From: Prevotella lacticifex
GTDB lineage: Bacteria > Bacteroidota > Bacteroidia > Bacteroidales > Bacteroidaceae
Length of the DNA stretch: 64,000 bases
NCBI RefSeq assembly: GCF_019973375.1
Contig: NZ_BPTV01000001.1
Location: 1,178,001-1,242,000 of the forward strand
Reading direction: 5' to 3'
Shown here: in pieces, positions 1 to 8,512 of the stretch
Numbering within the stretch: position 1 is the first letter of the stretch
Layout: every line of letters starts with the position of its first letter
Translations under genes and position numbers: made by a program
Notes under the pieces: model-generated
Databases searched by the model: none
Seen by the model: only the letters and a program-made list of their open reading frames with translations
Told to the model about the DNA's origin: nothing

Positions 1-192
1 TGCTCCGAGGGCTACGACATTCTGGTCGAGCACCTGTGCAACACTTGCGAGGTGGATGAATGGTGTGCAGATGATAACACCGCAGTTTGGCTTGTCTGCT
101 TTCAGTGTCTCGTTAATCTCTTTGGCCAAAGCCACTCCGTCCTGCAGGTTCATGTTCATTTTCCAGTTGCCTGCTACAATTTTCTTTCTCAT
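1..192 (-). CDS. tpiA: triosephosphate isomerase, N-terminal part, runs off the left edge
   Basis: The 64 visible residues begin [15 protein letters not shown] and continue to [16 protein letters not shown]. This is the start of triosephosphate isomerase (glyceraldehyde-3-phosphate / dihydroxyacetone phosphate interconversion, glycolysis, cytoplasm); the N-W-K motif carries the family's substrate-binding Asn and Lys. The rest lies outside the window. The ATG at 190-192 is preceded by an A-rich stretch typical of Bacteroidetes leaders. Unusually, no stop codon separates it from the upstream DoxX-like reading frame, which is in the same frame, so the annotated start may be internal to a fused protein. 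Confidence 0.95.
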   Translation of the reverse strand, partial: MRKKIVAGNWKMNMNLQDGVALAKEINETLKADKPNCGVIICTPFIHLASVAQVLDQNVVALGA

Positions 193-1548
193 TTTCTTTT
201 TGTTAATTAGTTGATATAATTTGTTAGATGTTTCCTTTTCCTTTACCCATTTTGTCCAAGCCCACAACCTGTCGGCAATAATCAGCAATGCCAACGGAAG
301 GATAAACCAGACGACGATTCGTGCAGCCTTCTTGGGTGTTGTGTCGTTGTCGGGATGCCCAATTTCGAGCTTTTCGAGACGTCCGTTGATCTGGTCGGCT
401 GATGGTAAGTCGTTATGGCTCCATTTTCTTATTATCGTTCCGTCCTTCAGAAGGAGCATTCCCGGGTTACTTCTGATGATGGTCTGGAGCGTCGTTCCGT
501 CGGTGATATAGAACGGATACTCAGCCCCGGTAATATCGCGCCAGTGGTTTATGCCCTCCCCGTCGCTGGCCGTGATCCCATAAAAGTGGTAACCATTCTC
601 TTCCGCATACTCGTAAATCTGGTCTATATCGCCGAAATTGGAGTCGTCGGCCTTCTCGAGGTAGGGGGCGATGAGCAGGAATGTGTATCCCTTGGCGGTA
701 ATAACATTCTGCGTGATGTCCTCTCCTGTTGCGGCATCCGTTATCGAGAAGTCGTGGATGGGGGGCTCGTAGCCTTTCTCTATCTCCACAGTTTTCACGT
801 CCTTGTCGGGATCTTTAAGCACCCACGCGGTATCGTTGAACGGATAGTTGTTCTCGTCGAATTCCTTTCTTACCCCATTCTTCTCAAGAATATATGTCGT
901 CTTGAACTTAGGCTGCTTAGCTCCGGGCGGAATCTCCATGTCTTTCTTTATGTTCACGCCGACGTGATAGGGACGAAAATCGAACTGCGGCAGATGGTAC
1001 AGACTCCATAATGAGCTGATTATTATGAACAGTATGGTGTAGTTGATGGCTATCCACTGGTTCGGCCGTGATATGAACCTCACCATTTTCAGTGGCCACC
1101 GTGCCACCACCGCAGCGGCAGCGAGCAAGACGATGTTCTTTCCCAGTGTCTGCCAGTTGGTCAGATGTATCGCGTCGCCGAAGCAACCGCAGTCCGGAAT
1201 GGGGTTGCCGACAGCCAGCCACACCGTGATGAGCGTCATTAAGCTCATGAATATGAGGATGATCCGCGACACTTGCCGCCGCCTAATGGCCAGCAGCATG
1301 AATATTCCGAGCGAGAACTCCAGGGCAGCCAACAGCACTGATGCAGCGAGAGTGACGTAGCCGGGCAGCACTCCTTCCAGTCCGACGGCTCCGAGATAGT
1401 CGTCAATCTTATATTGTGTGCCTAATGGGTCGATGGCCTTGACGTAACCTGAGAACACGAACGTCGCCCCCAAGAGCAGCCGGCACACGCCAACTCCCAA
1501 GACTCCCAACGCTGAAAGTATTCCAGATGTCTTTTTCGTCATCGACAT
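193..1548 (-). CDS. DoxX-like membrane protein with thioredoxin-like domain, no stop before tpiA
   Basis: From the ATG at 1546-1548 I read 452 codons without a stop. The N-terminal ~160 residues hold about four hydrophobic segments of DoxX/MauE type, including a [12 protein letters not shown] loop typical of MauE/DoxX-like redox membrane proteins. Another membrane segment follows near residue 180 ([16 protein letters not shown]), then a soluble alpha/beta region (about 200-420) containing a thioredoxin-like stretch ([35 protein letters not shown]), and a final membrane segment ([18 protein letters not shown]). It sits between a DUF1599 gene and tpiA, as in other Bacteroidales to my knowledge. 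Its expected stop is missing: the frame continues through an AT-rich, intergenic-looking stretch (193-230) into tpiA. Function is not established; membrane redox chemistry is an inference. Confidence 0.8.
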
Positions 1549-1549
1549 A

Positions 1550-2131
1550 TTATTTCTTTGCATCTGAAATTGCAGCGGTGCTGTCGTCGCTGAGCCTGAT
1601 GACCCCGAAGACGGAGTAGTTGATAATATCCATGTAGTTGGATGCTATACCCTCGCTGACCGTCGTTTTGCCATCATTGTCCTCTATTTCCTTTATCCGT
1701 TCTATCTTTGTGAGAATCAAGTCGGTGTAGCTGCTTACCCTCATATCGCGCCACGCCTCTCCGTAGTCGTGGTTTTTGCGCAGCATAAGGTCGTAAGTCT
1801 CTGTCGCATAGCCGTCGTAGAGCTTCATGGCCTCGTCCGGTTCCATATCGACATGGTCGGCAAATCCGCGGTCGAGCTGTATTAGCCCGACGATGCCATA
1901 GTTGACCAGAGCCATGAAATCGGACTTCATCGTGTCGCCGACGAGGCTTTTCCGGGTTATCTCGTAGCTGCGTATGTTCTTGGCTTTGATGAAAAGCTGG
2001 TCGGTGAGCGTCGTGGGGCGCATTATTCTCCACGAAGCCCCATAGTCTTTCAGCTTCCCTGCGAAAACTGTCCGACATTCCGTCATAGCCCGTTTGAATT
2101 CTTTCTCGGTCTTTTCTGTATTTAGTGACAT
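1550..2131 (-). CDS. DUF1599 (nucleotide modification associated domain 1) protein
   Basis: A 193-residue soluble protein. It is built of two similar halves: [12 protein letters not shown] with [16 protein letters not shown] in the first (about 28-90), and [12 protein letters not shown] with [16 protein letters not shown] in the second (about 118-182). This is the DUF1599 family, for which a role linked to nucleotide modification has been proposed from gene neighbourhoods; no reaction is known to me. The acidic and Trp/Tyr pattern suggests an all-helical MazG-like fold, which is inference. It is first in an apparent operon with the DoxX-like gene, the stop lying one base from the next ATG, and with tpiA. 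A consensus promoter lies at 2246-2276. Confidence 0.85.
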   Translation of the reverse strand: MSLNTEKTEKEFKRAMTECRTVFAGKLKDYGASWRIMRPTTLTDQLFIKAKNIRSYEITRKSLVGDTMKSDFMALVNYGIVGLIQLDRGFADHVDMEPDEAMKLYDGYATETYDLMLRKNHDYGEAWRDMRVSSYTDLILTKIERIKEIEDNDGKTTVSEGIASNYMDIINYSVFGVIRLSDDSTAAISDAKK

Positions 2132-2245
2132 TTCTTTAAGTTCTGTATTTCTCTTTGCGCAAATCCGCTCTTCCTTTGAAGCACGTAATCATCTCCCTAT
2201 GAGGTGGTTGTTCCACGCTTTTGAAGAGAATATCTCAATCAGTTG

Positions 2246-2276
2246 CAAAAATACAGAAATTAGTTGGATTGACAAA
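2246..2276 (-). promoter_or_regulatory. promoter of the DUF1599-DoxX-tpiA operon
   Basis: On the minus strand TTTG (2273-2276) is followed after 19 bases by TATTTTTG (2246-2253), a full match to the Bacteroidetes TTTG-N19/20-TAnnTTTG promoter. Start of transcription would be near 2239, giving a leader of about 107 bases before the ATG at 2131. Confidence 0.7.
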
Positions 2277-2423
2277 GAAAAAAGCCGAAATAGTGGTCCT
2301 CAACAGATGTATTTCGGACGTGGAAAACCGAGAAATTGTCCGGAATAGCCGAATCAAGACTCCTTTCTTATACCTTCTTGCTGTCATATCCGCCAATGGT
2401 TTGCTTAATAAAGGACTTTTTTC

Positions 2424-2454
2424 TTTGTTATCTTTGAATTTAGCATTACCTTTG
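2424..2454 (+). promoter_or_regulatory. promoter of the CCA-adding enzyme gene
   Basis: TTTG (2424-2427), 19-base spacer, TACCTTTG (2447-2454); the ATG follows 22 bases later. The divergent promoter at 2246-2276 drives the DUF1599 operon, so both lie in the same 345-base intergenic region. Confidence 0.75.
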
Positions 2455-2476
2455 CACTCCAAAACAAAAAACGAAT

Positions 2477-3943
2477 ATGAGAGACCTATCCGACGCCCAG
2501 CTGGCGCAACTCCTCGATAAAGATATTTTCCATCTTATTTCAGCATCGGCCGACAAGCTCGGTCTTGAGTGCTATGTAGTAGGCGGTTACGTCCGCGACC
2601 TGTTCCTTGAACGTCCATCCAACGACATCGACGTTGTCGTTGTGGGCAGTGGCATTCAGGTGGCATCAGAGCTAAAGAAAGCTTTAGGAAAGAAAGCCCA
2701 CCTGTCGGTATTCCGCAATTTCGGCACAGCTCAGGTGAAATACCATAACCACGAAGTGGAGTTTGTCGGTGCCCGAAAGGAGAGCTACAGCCACGACAGC
2801 CGCAAACCCGTTGTCGAGGATGGCACCTTGGAGGACGACCAGAACCGTCGCGACTTCACTATCAACGCATTAGCCGTGTGCCTGAATAAGGACCGCTTCG
2901 GCGAACTTGTCGATCCCTTCGACGGTGTCGGCGATTTGTGGGACGGAATCATCCGTACCCCTCTCGATCCAGACATTACCTTCGACGACGACCCTCTGCG
3001 TATGATGCGCTGCATCCGTTTCGCCACTCAGCTGAACTTCTTCATTGAGGACGAGACCTTCGACGCTATTGAGCGCAATGCCGACCGCATCGGCATCGTC
3101 AGCGGTGAGCGCATCGTCGACGAGCTGAACAAGATTATGCTCTGCCGACGCCCCAGCAAGGGCTTTGTCGACCTACAGCGCTCTGGCCTTCTGCAACGTA
3201 TCATCCCCGAGCTGACGGCTCTCGACATCGTTGAGACCCGCAACGGACGGGCCCATAAGAACAATTTCTACCACACACTTGAAGTCCTCGACAACGTCTG
3301 CAAGGCTCAGGAAAAATCCATAGCCTCCGACGGGAACGGTCACGACAGCGGGCCTAACGTGTGGCTGCGGTGGGCAGCACTCTTCCACGACATCGGCAAG
3401 ACCAAGAGCAAGCGTTGGGACCCGGCCATCGGCTGGACCTTCCACAACCACAATATCATCGGCGCGAAAATGATTCCAGGTATCTTCCGACGGATGAAAC
3501 TGCCGATGGACGCCAAGATGAAATACGTTCAGAAACTTGTGAATCTCCACATGCGGCCCATAGCCATTGCCGACGACGAGGTCACCGACTCAGCCGTGCG
3601 CAGGCTTATGAATGATGCCGGCGATGACATTGATGACCTCATGACCCTCTGCGAGGCCGATATTACGAGCAAGAACGAGGTGAGGAAGAAACGTTTCCTC
3701 GAGAATTTCCGTGTTGTCCGCGAGAAACTCACCGACCTCAAGGAGAAAGACTACAAGCGGCTCCTTCAGCCCTGCATCGACGGCAATGAGATTATGGAGA
3801 TGTTTCACCTCAAACCCTCACCCGTTGTGGGTCAGCTCAAGCAGACTCTCAAGGACGCAGTACTCGACAACAAGGTCCCCAACGAGCGCGAGCCCCTCAT
3901 GAATCTGCTCATGGCTAAGGCTAAGGAGTGCGGCCTCGTTTAG
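2477..3943 (+). CDS. cca: CCA-adding tRNA nucleotidyltransferase with HD domain
   Basis: A 488-residue class II nucleotidyltransferase. The head domain has VVGGYVRDLFLERPSNDID (about 35-53): the GG-x-VRD nucleotide motif and the D-x-D metal-binding pair. RRDFTINALA (about 130-139) and the D-D-P-L-R-M-M-R region (about 170) are the RRD and template motifs of poly(A) polymerase/CCA-adding enzymes. A C-terminal HD phosphohydrolase domain follows (RWAALFHDIGK about 295-305, with HNHNIIGA and LVNLHMRP). It adds or repairs the 3' CCA of tRNAs, and the neighbouring tRNA-Cys gene indeed does not encode CCA. The ATG at 2477 is supported by the promoter 22 bases upstream. A bidirectional terminator follows at 4112. 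Confidence 0.95.
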   Translation: MRDLSDAQLAQLLDKDIFHLISASADKLGLECYVVGGYVRDLFLERPSNDIDVVVVGSGIQVASELKKALGKKAHLSVFRNFGTAQVKYHNHEVEFVGARKESYSHDSRKPVVEDGTLEDDQNRRDFTINALAVCLNKDRFGELVDPFDGVGDLWDGIIRTPLDPDITFDDDPLRMMRCIRFATQLNFFIEDETFDAIERNADRIGIVSGERIVDELNKIMLCRRPSKGFVDLQRSGLLQRIIPELTALDIVETRNGRAHKNNFYHTLEVLDNVCKAQEKSIASDGNGHDSGPNVWLRWAALFHDIGKTKSKRWDPAIGWTFHNHNIIGAKMIPGIFRRMKLPMDAKMKYVQKLVNLHMRPIAIADDEVTDSAVRRLMNDAGDDIDDLMTLCEADITSKNEVRKKRFLENFRVVREKLTDLKEKDYKRLLQPCIDGNEIMEMFHLKPSPVVGQLKQTLKDAVLDNKVPNEREPLMNLLMAKAKECGLV

Positions 3944-4111
3944 CCTTTTGCCGGTTTCGGTGCCCTTACTGACGATTACAGATGCTAGAAAATGAGAATT
4001 TCAACTGCCCTAACAGGGGATTTCAAATGTCCGGATAATCGTTTCGGAAGAACTTAATAACGGAATAAATTACTCCTGATTATCAGATAGTTACATTAAT
4101 ATTCAAAAACG

Positions 4112-4152
4112 AAAAAGGCTCTGCGCGGATTCCATTCCGCACAGAGCCTTTT
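4112..4152. terminator. bidirectional terminator between cca and the HtrA gene
   Basis: AAAAGGCTCTG-GCGGA pairs with TCCGCACAGAGCCTTTT around a short loop, with A-run on the left and T-run on the right, so it can end transcription from both convergent genes. Confidence 0.8.
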
Positions 4153-4181
4153 CTCGATTATATTGTTTCGTTTATCTCATC

Positions 4182-5651
4182 CTACTCCGACAGAGGCACA
4201 GCGAAGTAAGCTTTCTTTCCTGAAGGATAGATGCCCGAGATGTAGAGCACCGGTTCCTTACTTGTCGAGGCACTCTTGACGAGTTTCTGGAGTTCGTCGA
4301 TGCTGTTGACATTCTCGTCGTTGACCTTCTGGATGATGAATCCGCGGTTGATGCCGGCATCCTTCAGCGCACCGTTGTTAACCTTCAGAACCTCAAGACC
4401 ATAGCTGATGTTGAGCTGTTTCTTCTGAGCCTCGGTGATAGGACGGAACTGACCGCCGAGCACATCGATGTCGGCTTGCTCTATAACCTTTGTCGTTCCC
4501 TGAGCGTTCTTCAGCACAATAGTCTTTGTTATCGGCTTCTTGTTGCGCAGATAAGTGATTGTAGCCTTGTCGCCCGGACGTTTCGCGTTGATGGCAGCCT
4601 GGAGCTCCGACATCTTCTCAATCTTCTTTCCGTCGAGCTGAGTGATGACATCACCCTTCTGCAGTCCGGCCTCAGCACCGTTGCCGTCGGGATCGACAGA
4701 AGCGATGTAGACTCCCTCGTTAGTTCCGAGGTCTACATCCTTGCCGTTGTCCTTTTGCGAGTTGATGTAGTTGATAACATCATTACCCGAAACACCGAGC
4801 ATTACACGCTGAACGCTGCCATACTTCTTTATATCATCGACCACCTTCGTCATGATACTGGTAGGAATGGCGAATCCATAGCCGCTGTATGAGCCCGTCT
4901 GCGAGTAGAGCATGGCGTTGATACCCACGAGTTCACCTTTCGTATTGACCAGTGCACCACCCGAGTTTCCCGGGTTGATGGCGGCATCGGTCTGGATGAA
5001 GCTCTCGATACCGTTAGGTGTGGCTCCGAGACCGCGTGCCTTAGCGCTGACGATACCAGCAGTGACGGTGGAGTTGAGGTTGTATGGGTTGCCCACAGCG
5101 ATGACCCACTCGCCGACCTTCAGGTTGTCGGAGTTTCCTATTGGCAGTGTCGGCAGGTTCTTGGCGTCGACTTTTATCAGCGCCAGGTCGGTCTGCTTGT
5201 CAGTTCCAATGATGCGTGCCGAGAATTCGCGGTTGTCGTTGAGCGTGACGGTGAGCTCGTCGGCACCCTCCACCACGTGGTTGTTGGTGACGATATATCC
5301 GTCGCTCGATATTATCACGCCCGAGCCCGTAGCCTCACGCTTAGGAGTCTGGACGCGCTGCTTGCGTGTTCCGCCCTGGCCCTGTTCAGGACTGCCGAAG
5401 AATCCGAACGGATCGAAGAAGTCGCCGAAGGGATCGTCCTGCACGTCGATGGTCTTTGTCTTTGAGTTCTGCACATATTTAATATGTACAACAGCCGGAA
5501 TAGCCTTCTCGGCGGCATAAGTGAGATCGACAGGCTGACCGGCTTCGGCCACCTGTGGCTGGGCCGCAAACACTTTAATTGCCGTAGCCGAAGAGAGAGT
5601 CAGCGCTATGGCGCAAGCACCTCCCATAACATACTTTGATAAATTGCTCAT
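4182..5651 (-). CDS. htrA: Do/DegQ (HtrA) family periplasmic serine protease
   Basis: A 489-residue envelope quality-control protease. A signal peptide occupies residues 1-30 (VMGGACAIALTLSSATA). The trypsin-like domain has the complete triad: His125 in VTNNHVVEGA, Asp155 in TDLALIKVD and Ser230 in NPGNSGGAL. Two PDZ domains follow: one near 285-380 (GVYIASVDPDG, GDVITQLDGKKI) and a shorter one near 400-489 (GLEVLKVNNGAL, GFIIQKVNDENV). A Gly/Phe/Asp-rich loop (about 72-100) precedes the core, as in DegP/DegQ LA loops. It is monocistronic between the shared terminator and its own promoter. Its role is degradation or refolding of misfolded periplasmic proteins, known for the family. Confidence 0.95.
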   Translation of the reverse strand: MSNLSKYVMGGACAIALTLSSATAIKVFAAQPQVAEAGQPVDLTYAAEKAIPAVVHIKYVQNSKTKTIDVQDDPFGDFFDPFGFFGSPEQGQGGTRKQRVQTPKREATGSGVIISSDGYIVTNNHVVEGADELTVTLNDNREFSARIIGTDKQTDLALIKVDAKNLPTLPIGNSDNLKVGEWVIAVGNPYNLNSTVTAGIVSAKARGLGATPNGIESFIQTDAAINPGNSGGALVNTKGELVGINAMLYSQTGSYSGYGFAIPTSIMTKVVDDIKKYGSVQRVMLGVSGNDVINYINSQKDNGKDVDLGTNEGVYIASVDPDGNGAEAGLQKGDVITQLDGKKIEKMSELQAAINAKRPGDKATITYLRNKKPITKTIVLKNAQGTTKVIEQADIDVLGGQFRPITEAQKKQLNISYGLEVLKVNNGALKDAGINRGFIIQKVNDENVNSIDELQKLVKSASTSKEPVLYISGIYPSGKKAYFAVPLSE

Positions 5652-5737
5652 GATTAATATCTTTTATCTTATTATTTATTATTCCACTTTTTGTTTAATG
5701 TGATGCGCCTCAGCGCCCTTCAACTTAAAACGTGGTG

Positions 5738-5770
5738 CAAATATAAGCGCAAAAAATGTAAATCTGACAA
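5738..5770 (-). promoter_or_regulatory. probable promoter of the HtrA gene
   Basis: On the minus strand TATATTTG (5738-5745) matches TAnnTTTG; the upstream element is weak (TTG at 5768-5770, 22-base spacing). The leader to the ATG at 5651 would be about 80 bases. Confidence 0.5.
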
Positions 5771-6117
5771 TTTGTCTGTTCTATTTATTCCCTTTTAACA
5801 ATCCGATTTAACATTTTAAACGCTCTTAATTGCTTGCCGATATTTTTTTACATTCGTTCAAACTGACTTCTTTCAACATTCTGATACCAGCCGTTCCCGG
5901 TCACGTACTCGCTTTTCGGTTTATTTTCTTGTTTTCTTTCCTCCCGGCTATCCACCCGAACCTTGAGGTTACGGCATCCGTTTGCGAGCTCTGAATGTTC
6001 CTTCCGACAGTCCGTCAGCCAATCCTTCAGTCTGCCAATAATTCCTTTTTATCAATTATCAGCATGCGGGCGCGAAGTAGCCCCAATCCTTAAAAACTCA
6101 AAAACTTTCAATACTTT
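5771..6117. other. gene-free intergenic stretch
   Basis: No convincing reading frame, RNA or repeat seen here; AT-rich near 5771-5880 and then mixed composition up to the rnpB promoter. Confidence 0.5.
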
Positions 6118-6149
6118 TTTGTTTTTTCGTCACCTTTGTATTAACTTTG
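6118..6149 (+). promoter_or_regulatory. promoter of rnpB
   Basis: TTTG (6118-6121), 20-base spacer, TAACTTTG (6142-6149). The predicted start about 7 bases on coincides with the 5' strand of helix P1 of RNase P RNA. Confidence 0.8.
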
Positions 6150-6154
6150 TAGTT

Positions 6155-6546
6155 TGAAAGCAGTGTCCCGGCTCTGCCGCTGGCGTCACACGTTGATGCG
6201 AGAGGAAAGTCCGGGCAGCACAGGGCACTCCACTTCCGAAAATAGAAGCTGCCGGCGACGGTAGGAAACGCAGAAGAAAACAACCGCCTTGCTTCGGCGA
6301 GGTAAGGGTGAGAAGGTGGTGTAAGAGACCACCAGCAGACGGGCGATCGTCTGGCTGTGCAATCTGGGGGCTGCAAGTTCATGTATACCATCGGTCGAGG
6401 GCTGCCCGTCCGAGAGCTTAGGGCTCACGATGGAGGGTAGAATGCTGGAGCCGTGGGGCGACCTACGGAGTAGATAAATGGCAGGCACCGCACTTGCCGA
6501 GAGGCTCTTGCGGAACGGAACCCGGCTTATAGGGGCTCTGCTTTCG
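6155..6546 (+). ncRNA. rnpB: RNase P RNA, bacterial type A
   Basis: Catalytic RNA that matures tRNA 5' ends. Conserved landmarks are all present in order: GAGGAAAGTCCGGGC (CR-I, about 6200-6216), GGTAAGGGTGAGAAGGTG (6301-6318), GTAAGAGACCACCAGCA (6321-6337), AGATAAATGGCAGGCACC (6472-6489) and ACGGAACCCGGCTTATAG (about 6514-6531). Helix P1 is GAAAGCAG (6156-6163) with CTGCTTTC (6538-6545), which fixes both ends to within a few bases. A T-run at 6547-6554 serves as terminator. Confidence 0.97.
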
Positions 6547-6588
6547 TTTTTTTTATTATCAGCTTTTTAATGGAAGGGTTTATAACTT

Positions 6589-7038
6589 ATGAGTGATTAC
6601 ATGTTCAAACTCCAGAATCAGGATATGATTGCGGAGAACACTAACGACTTCCAGCATAAGGTCGAGAGGCTCATCCGCGACCATGAGGGTGAGGCTGGTT
6701 TTCCTCTGCTTGAGGAGTTTCAGTTGGTAAAGGACGACATCGACGACTATCTCTTCGACCGTCAGGCCATCCTCGACAGCAAGGGCACGGAGCGCAGCCG
6801 TTACACCATTGCCGGTTTCCTCATTGCGCTGCCGGTCATCGTCATGTCGGCATTCCCCGAGGAGGATCTGCCATGGGGCGGATGGAGCATCATCGTGGCC
6901 GTGGCCATCGGTGTGGGCCTCTTTCTGCTCTACCTCGGAATACAGAAAGCCATCATAAACATGCGGCTCAACCGTCTGAACTCAAGCAATCCCGGCGCGC
7001 GCGACTATGTCGAGAAGGTGTTAGCCTTCGACGAGTGA
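6589..7038 (+). CDS. small membrane protein of unknown function, two TM segments
   Basis: A 149-residue protein I do not recognise. The first ~70 residues are charged and probably helical or coiled (NTNDFQHKVERLIRDHEG, EEFQLVKDDIDDYLFDR). Then come two hydrophobic segments separated by a short acidic turn: YTIAGFLIALPVIVMSAF (about 74-91) and WSIIVAVAIGVGLFLLYLGI (about 100-119). The C-terminus is short and basic. It precedes a YkvA-like gene by 48 bases on the same strand, so the two may be co-transcribed. No function is proposed. Confidence 0.75.
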   Translation: MSDYMFKLQNQDMIAENTNDFQHKVERLIRDHEGEAGFPLLEEFQLVKDDIDDYLFDRQAILDSKGTERSRYTIAGFLIALPVIVMSAFPEEDLPWGGWSIIVAVAIGVGLFLLYLGIQKAIINMRLNRLNSSNPGARDYVEKVLAFDE

Positions 7039-7086
7039 CGGCTTGCGGGAGCAGATATCCTTTTTTGTTTCTATTATAAAAGATGT

Positions 7087-7494
7087 ATGGAACTACCTGA
7101 TTTCTTAAAGTACGGGGATAAATATTCGAGCGAGGGATTCGTCGACAAGATTTCCCGAATAGCAAAGCGCTCCGGCGCCAAGTTGGTCTATGTGGCCATG
7201 ATTCTCTACTATACGCTTCAGAGCGACAAGGTGCCGGTGAAGGATAAGGCTCTGATTATTGGTGCCTTGGGCTATCTCATCAGTCCGCTCGATGTTGTTC
7301 CCGATGCTATTCCCATTGCCGGACTCGGCGACGACCTCGCTGTGCTGATGTATGTCGTCCACAAAGTGTGGGGCGATGTCAGCGACGATGTCAAGCAGAA
7401 GGCTCACTCGAAGCTTGCCAAGTGGTTCGATGAGGACGAACAGGCATCGGCAGAGGATATCTTCGAGGATAATCCTAAAGATGCCCCGGTCTGA
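7087..7494 (+). CDS. YkvA/DUF1232 family protein
   Basis: A 135-residue protein. Its core, KDKALIIGALGYLISPLDVV followed by PDAIPIAGLGDDLAVLMY, is the DUF1232 (YkvA) signature: a short helical hairpin with the SPLD-x-x-PD motif (about 60-95). The family is small and membrane-associated, without an established biochemical role. The C-terminal tail is acidic (DEDEQASAEDIFEDNP). It lies directly after the two-TM protein and ends before a long intergenic region. Confidence 0.85.
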   Translation: MELPDFLKYGDKYSSEGFVDKISRIAKRSGAKLVYVAMILYYTLQSDKVPVKDKALIIGALGYLISPLDVVPDAIPIAGLGDDLAVLMYVVHKVWGDVSDDVKQKAHSKLAKWFDEDEQASAEDIFEDNPKDAPV

Positions 7495-7668
7495 TCGTCA
7501 TCACGACTTCCCTCTGTTTCGCACAGAAAAGCCGTTCGCACTCTTGCGTGTACCTCAGTCCGTGGCCTCCCGATGAGGCTGCGTTCTGTTGTCGTCACGG
7601 TGCGGGCTCCACTCCGGACGCAGTACTCCAAAAATGCTACTGGAGGAGAATAATAAATCCGAAATTTC

Positions 7669-7800
7669 TTTACAGCATTCCAATACATGCCATTTCGGCT
7701 TGCGAAACGGTCCATTTCAGCCTGCGAAATGGACCGTTTTGCGTCCTGAAACGGACCGTTTCGCAACGCAAAACGGCATGTATTTGTAAGTTGCTGAATG
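7669..7800. repeat. dispersed palindromic intergenic repeat, copy A1
   Basis: One of three related copies (also 23509-23640 and 48344-48480). The edges form an imperfect inverted repeat (TACAGCATTCCAATACATGC on the left; GGCATGTATTTGTAAGTTGC on the right). The interior holds several nested palindromes of the form GAAACGGNCCGTTTCG. No reading frame is conserved between copies. Confidence 0.75.
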
Positions 7801-8164
7801 TTAGTGCGATAGAGAAACGATTCAAAATTACTATTAGTCTGAATTATTCTTACACTTCGTTTCTCCTATTTGGTAAAGCCATAGGGTGCGCTGTAGCCTA
7901 AGAATTTTGGTAATAGATATTGTTAGTCGGTTGCAGATAGCCGCTACCGCTCGCTTGATGCTCACGGTACCTAACCTTACATGTCCGCCACTTTAGCGGT
8001 AGCAATCGGCCTCTGCATAAGTTAATGGCTTATCCTTATCTTATGGTCACAGATTGCCGTTGCTCTCATACCCTTCGACTGACAGCCCTGTCGGGGCTTT
8101 CTGTAGCAATAAGAACCCGCTGGTTGTATTCAGTGAACTTCAAATCAATGTAGTCAAGGGAAAT
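7801..8164. other. gene-free region with strong inverted repeats
   Basis: No gene found. GCCGCTACCGCT (7940-7951) pairs with AGCGGTAGC plus CGGC (7995-8010), and AGCCCTGTCGGGGCT forms a hairpin near 8087. It may be a remnant or a structured transcript; I cannot identify it. Confidence 0.4.
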
Positions 8165-8200
8165 GAAAAAAGGTTGATAAACAATCGTTTACCAACCTTC
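8164..8200 (-). terminator. terminator of tRNA-Cys
   Basis: On the minus strand AAGGTTGGTAAACG pairs with GTTTATCAACCTT and is followed by a T-run, 5 bases past the tRNA 3' end. Confidence 0.8.
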
Positions 8201-8204
8201 TTAG

Positions 8205-8275
8205 AGGTGCGTGGCGGAGTCGAACCGCCTTGAACGGTTTTGCAGACCGTTACCTAACCGTTCGGACAACGCACC
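8205..8275 (-). tRNA. tRNA-Cys (GCA)
   Basis: A 71-base cloverleaf. The acceptor stem is GGTGCGT/ACGCACC, the discriminator base is U and the anticodon loop is CTGCAAA with anticodon GCA. The T arm contains GGTTCGACTCC. The 3' CCA is not encoded, so it must be added by the CCA enzyme encoded 4 kb away. It has its own promoter (8308-8339) and terminator. Confidence 0.96.
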
Positions 8276-8307
8276 GTGCCCGATGTTCATCGGTTTATTT
8301 GCGGATG

Positions 8308-8339
8308 CAAAGGTACTCTTTTTGTTTGGAATGACCAAA
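8308..8339 (-). promoter_or_regulatory. promoter of tRNA-Cys
   Basis: Minus strand: TTTG (8336-8339), 20-base spacer, TACCTTTG (8308-8315). The start would be near 8301, about 25 bases before the mature tRNA. Confidence 0.75.
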
Positions 8340-8512
8340 TTTTTCGCTTACTTTTTTGTCTTTTTTTCTTATGCTCTCTTTTGACCTTGTTGTGCTGGTA
8401 GTCCTGACAGAGTTGTTTTCTGCTTCCGATACCCAATAAAATGACTTCTGATATCCCACTAACGCCAATGTTACCAATGAGCATGTTTCTGTTCTTGCTG
8501 ACGGCAGGAAAA

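Noticed and set aside
7669..7800. CRISPR array interpretation of the palindromic repeats
   Set aside because: Units are irregular palindromes without equal-length unique spacers and no cas genes are present.
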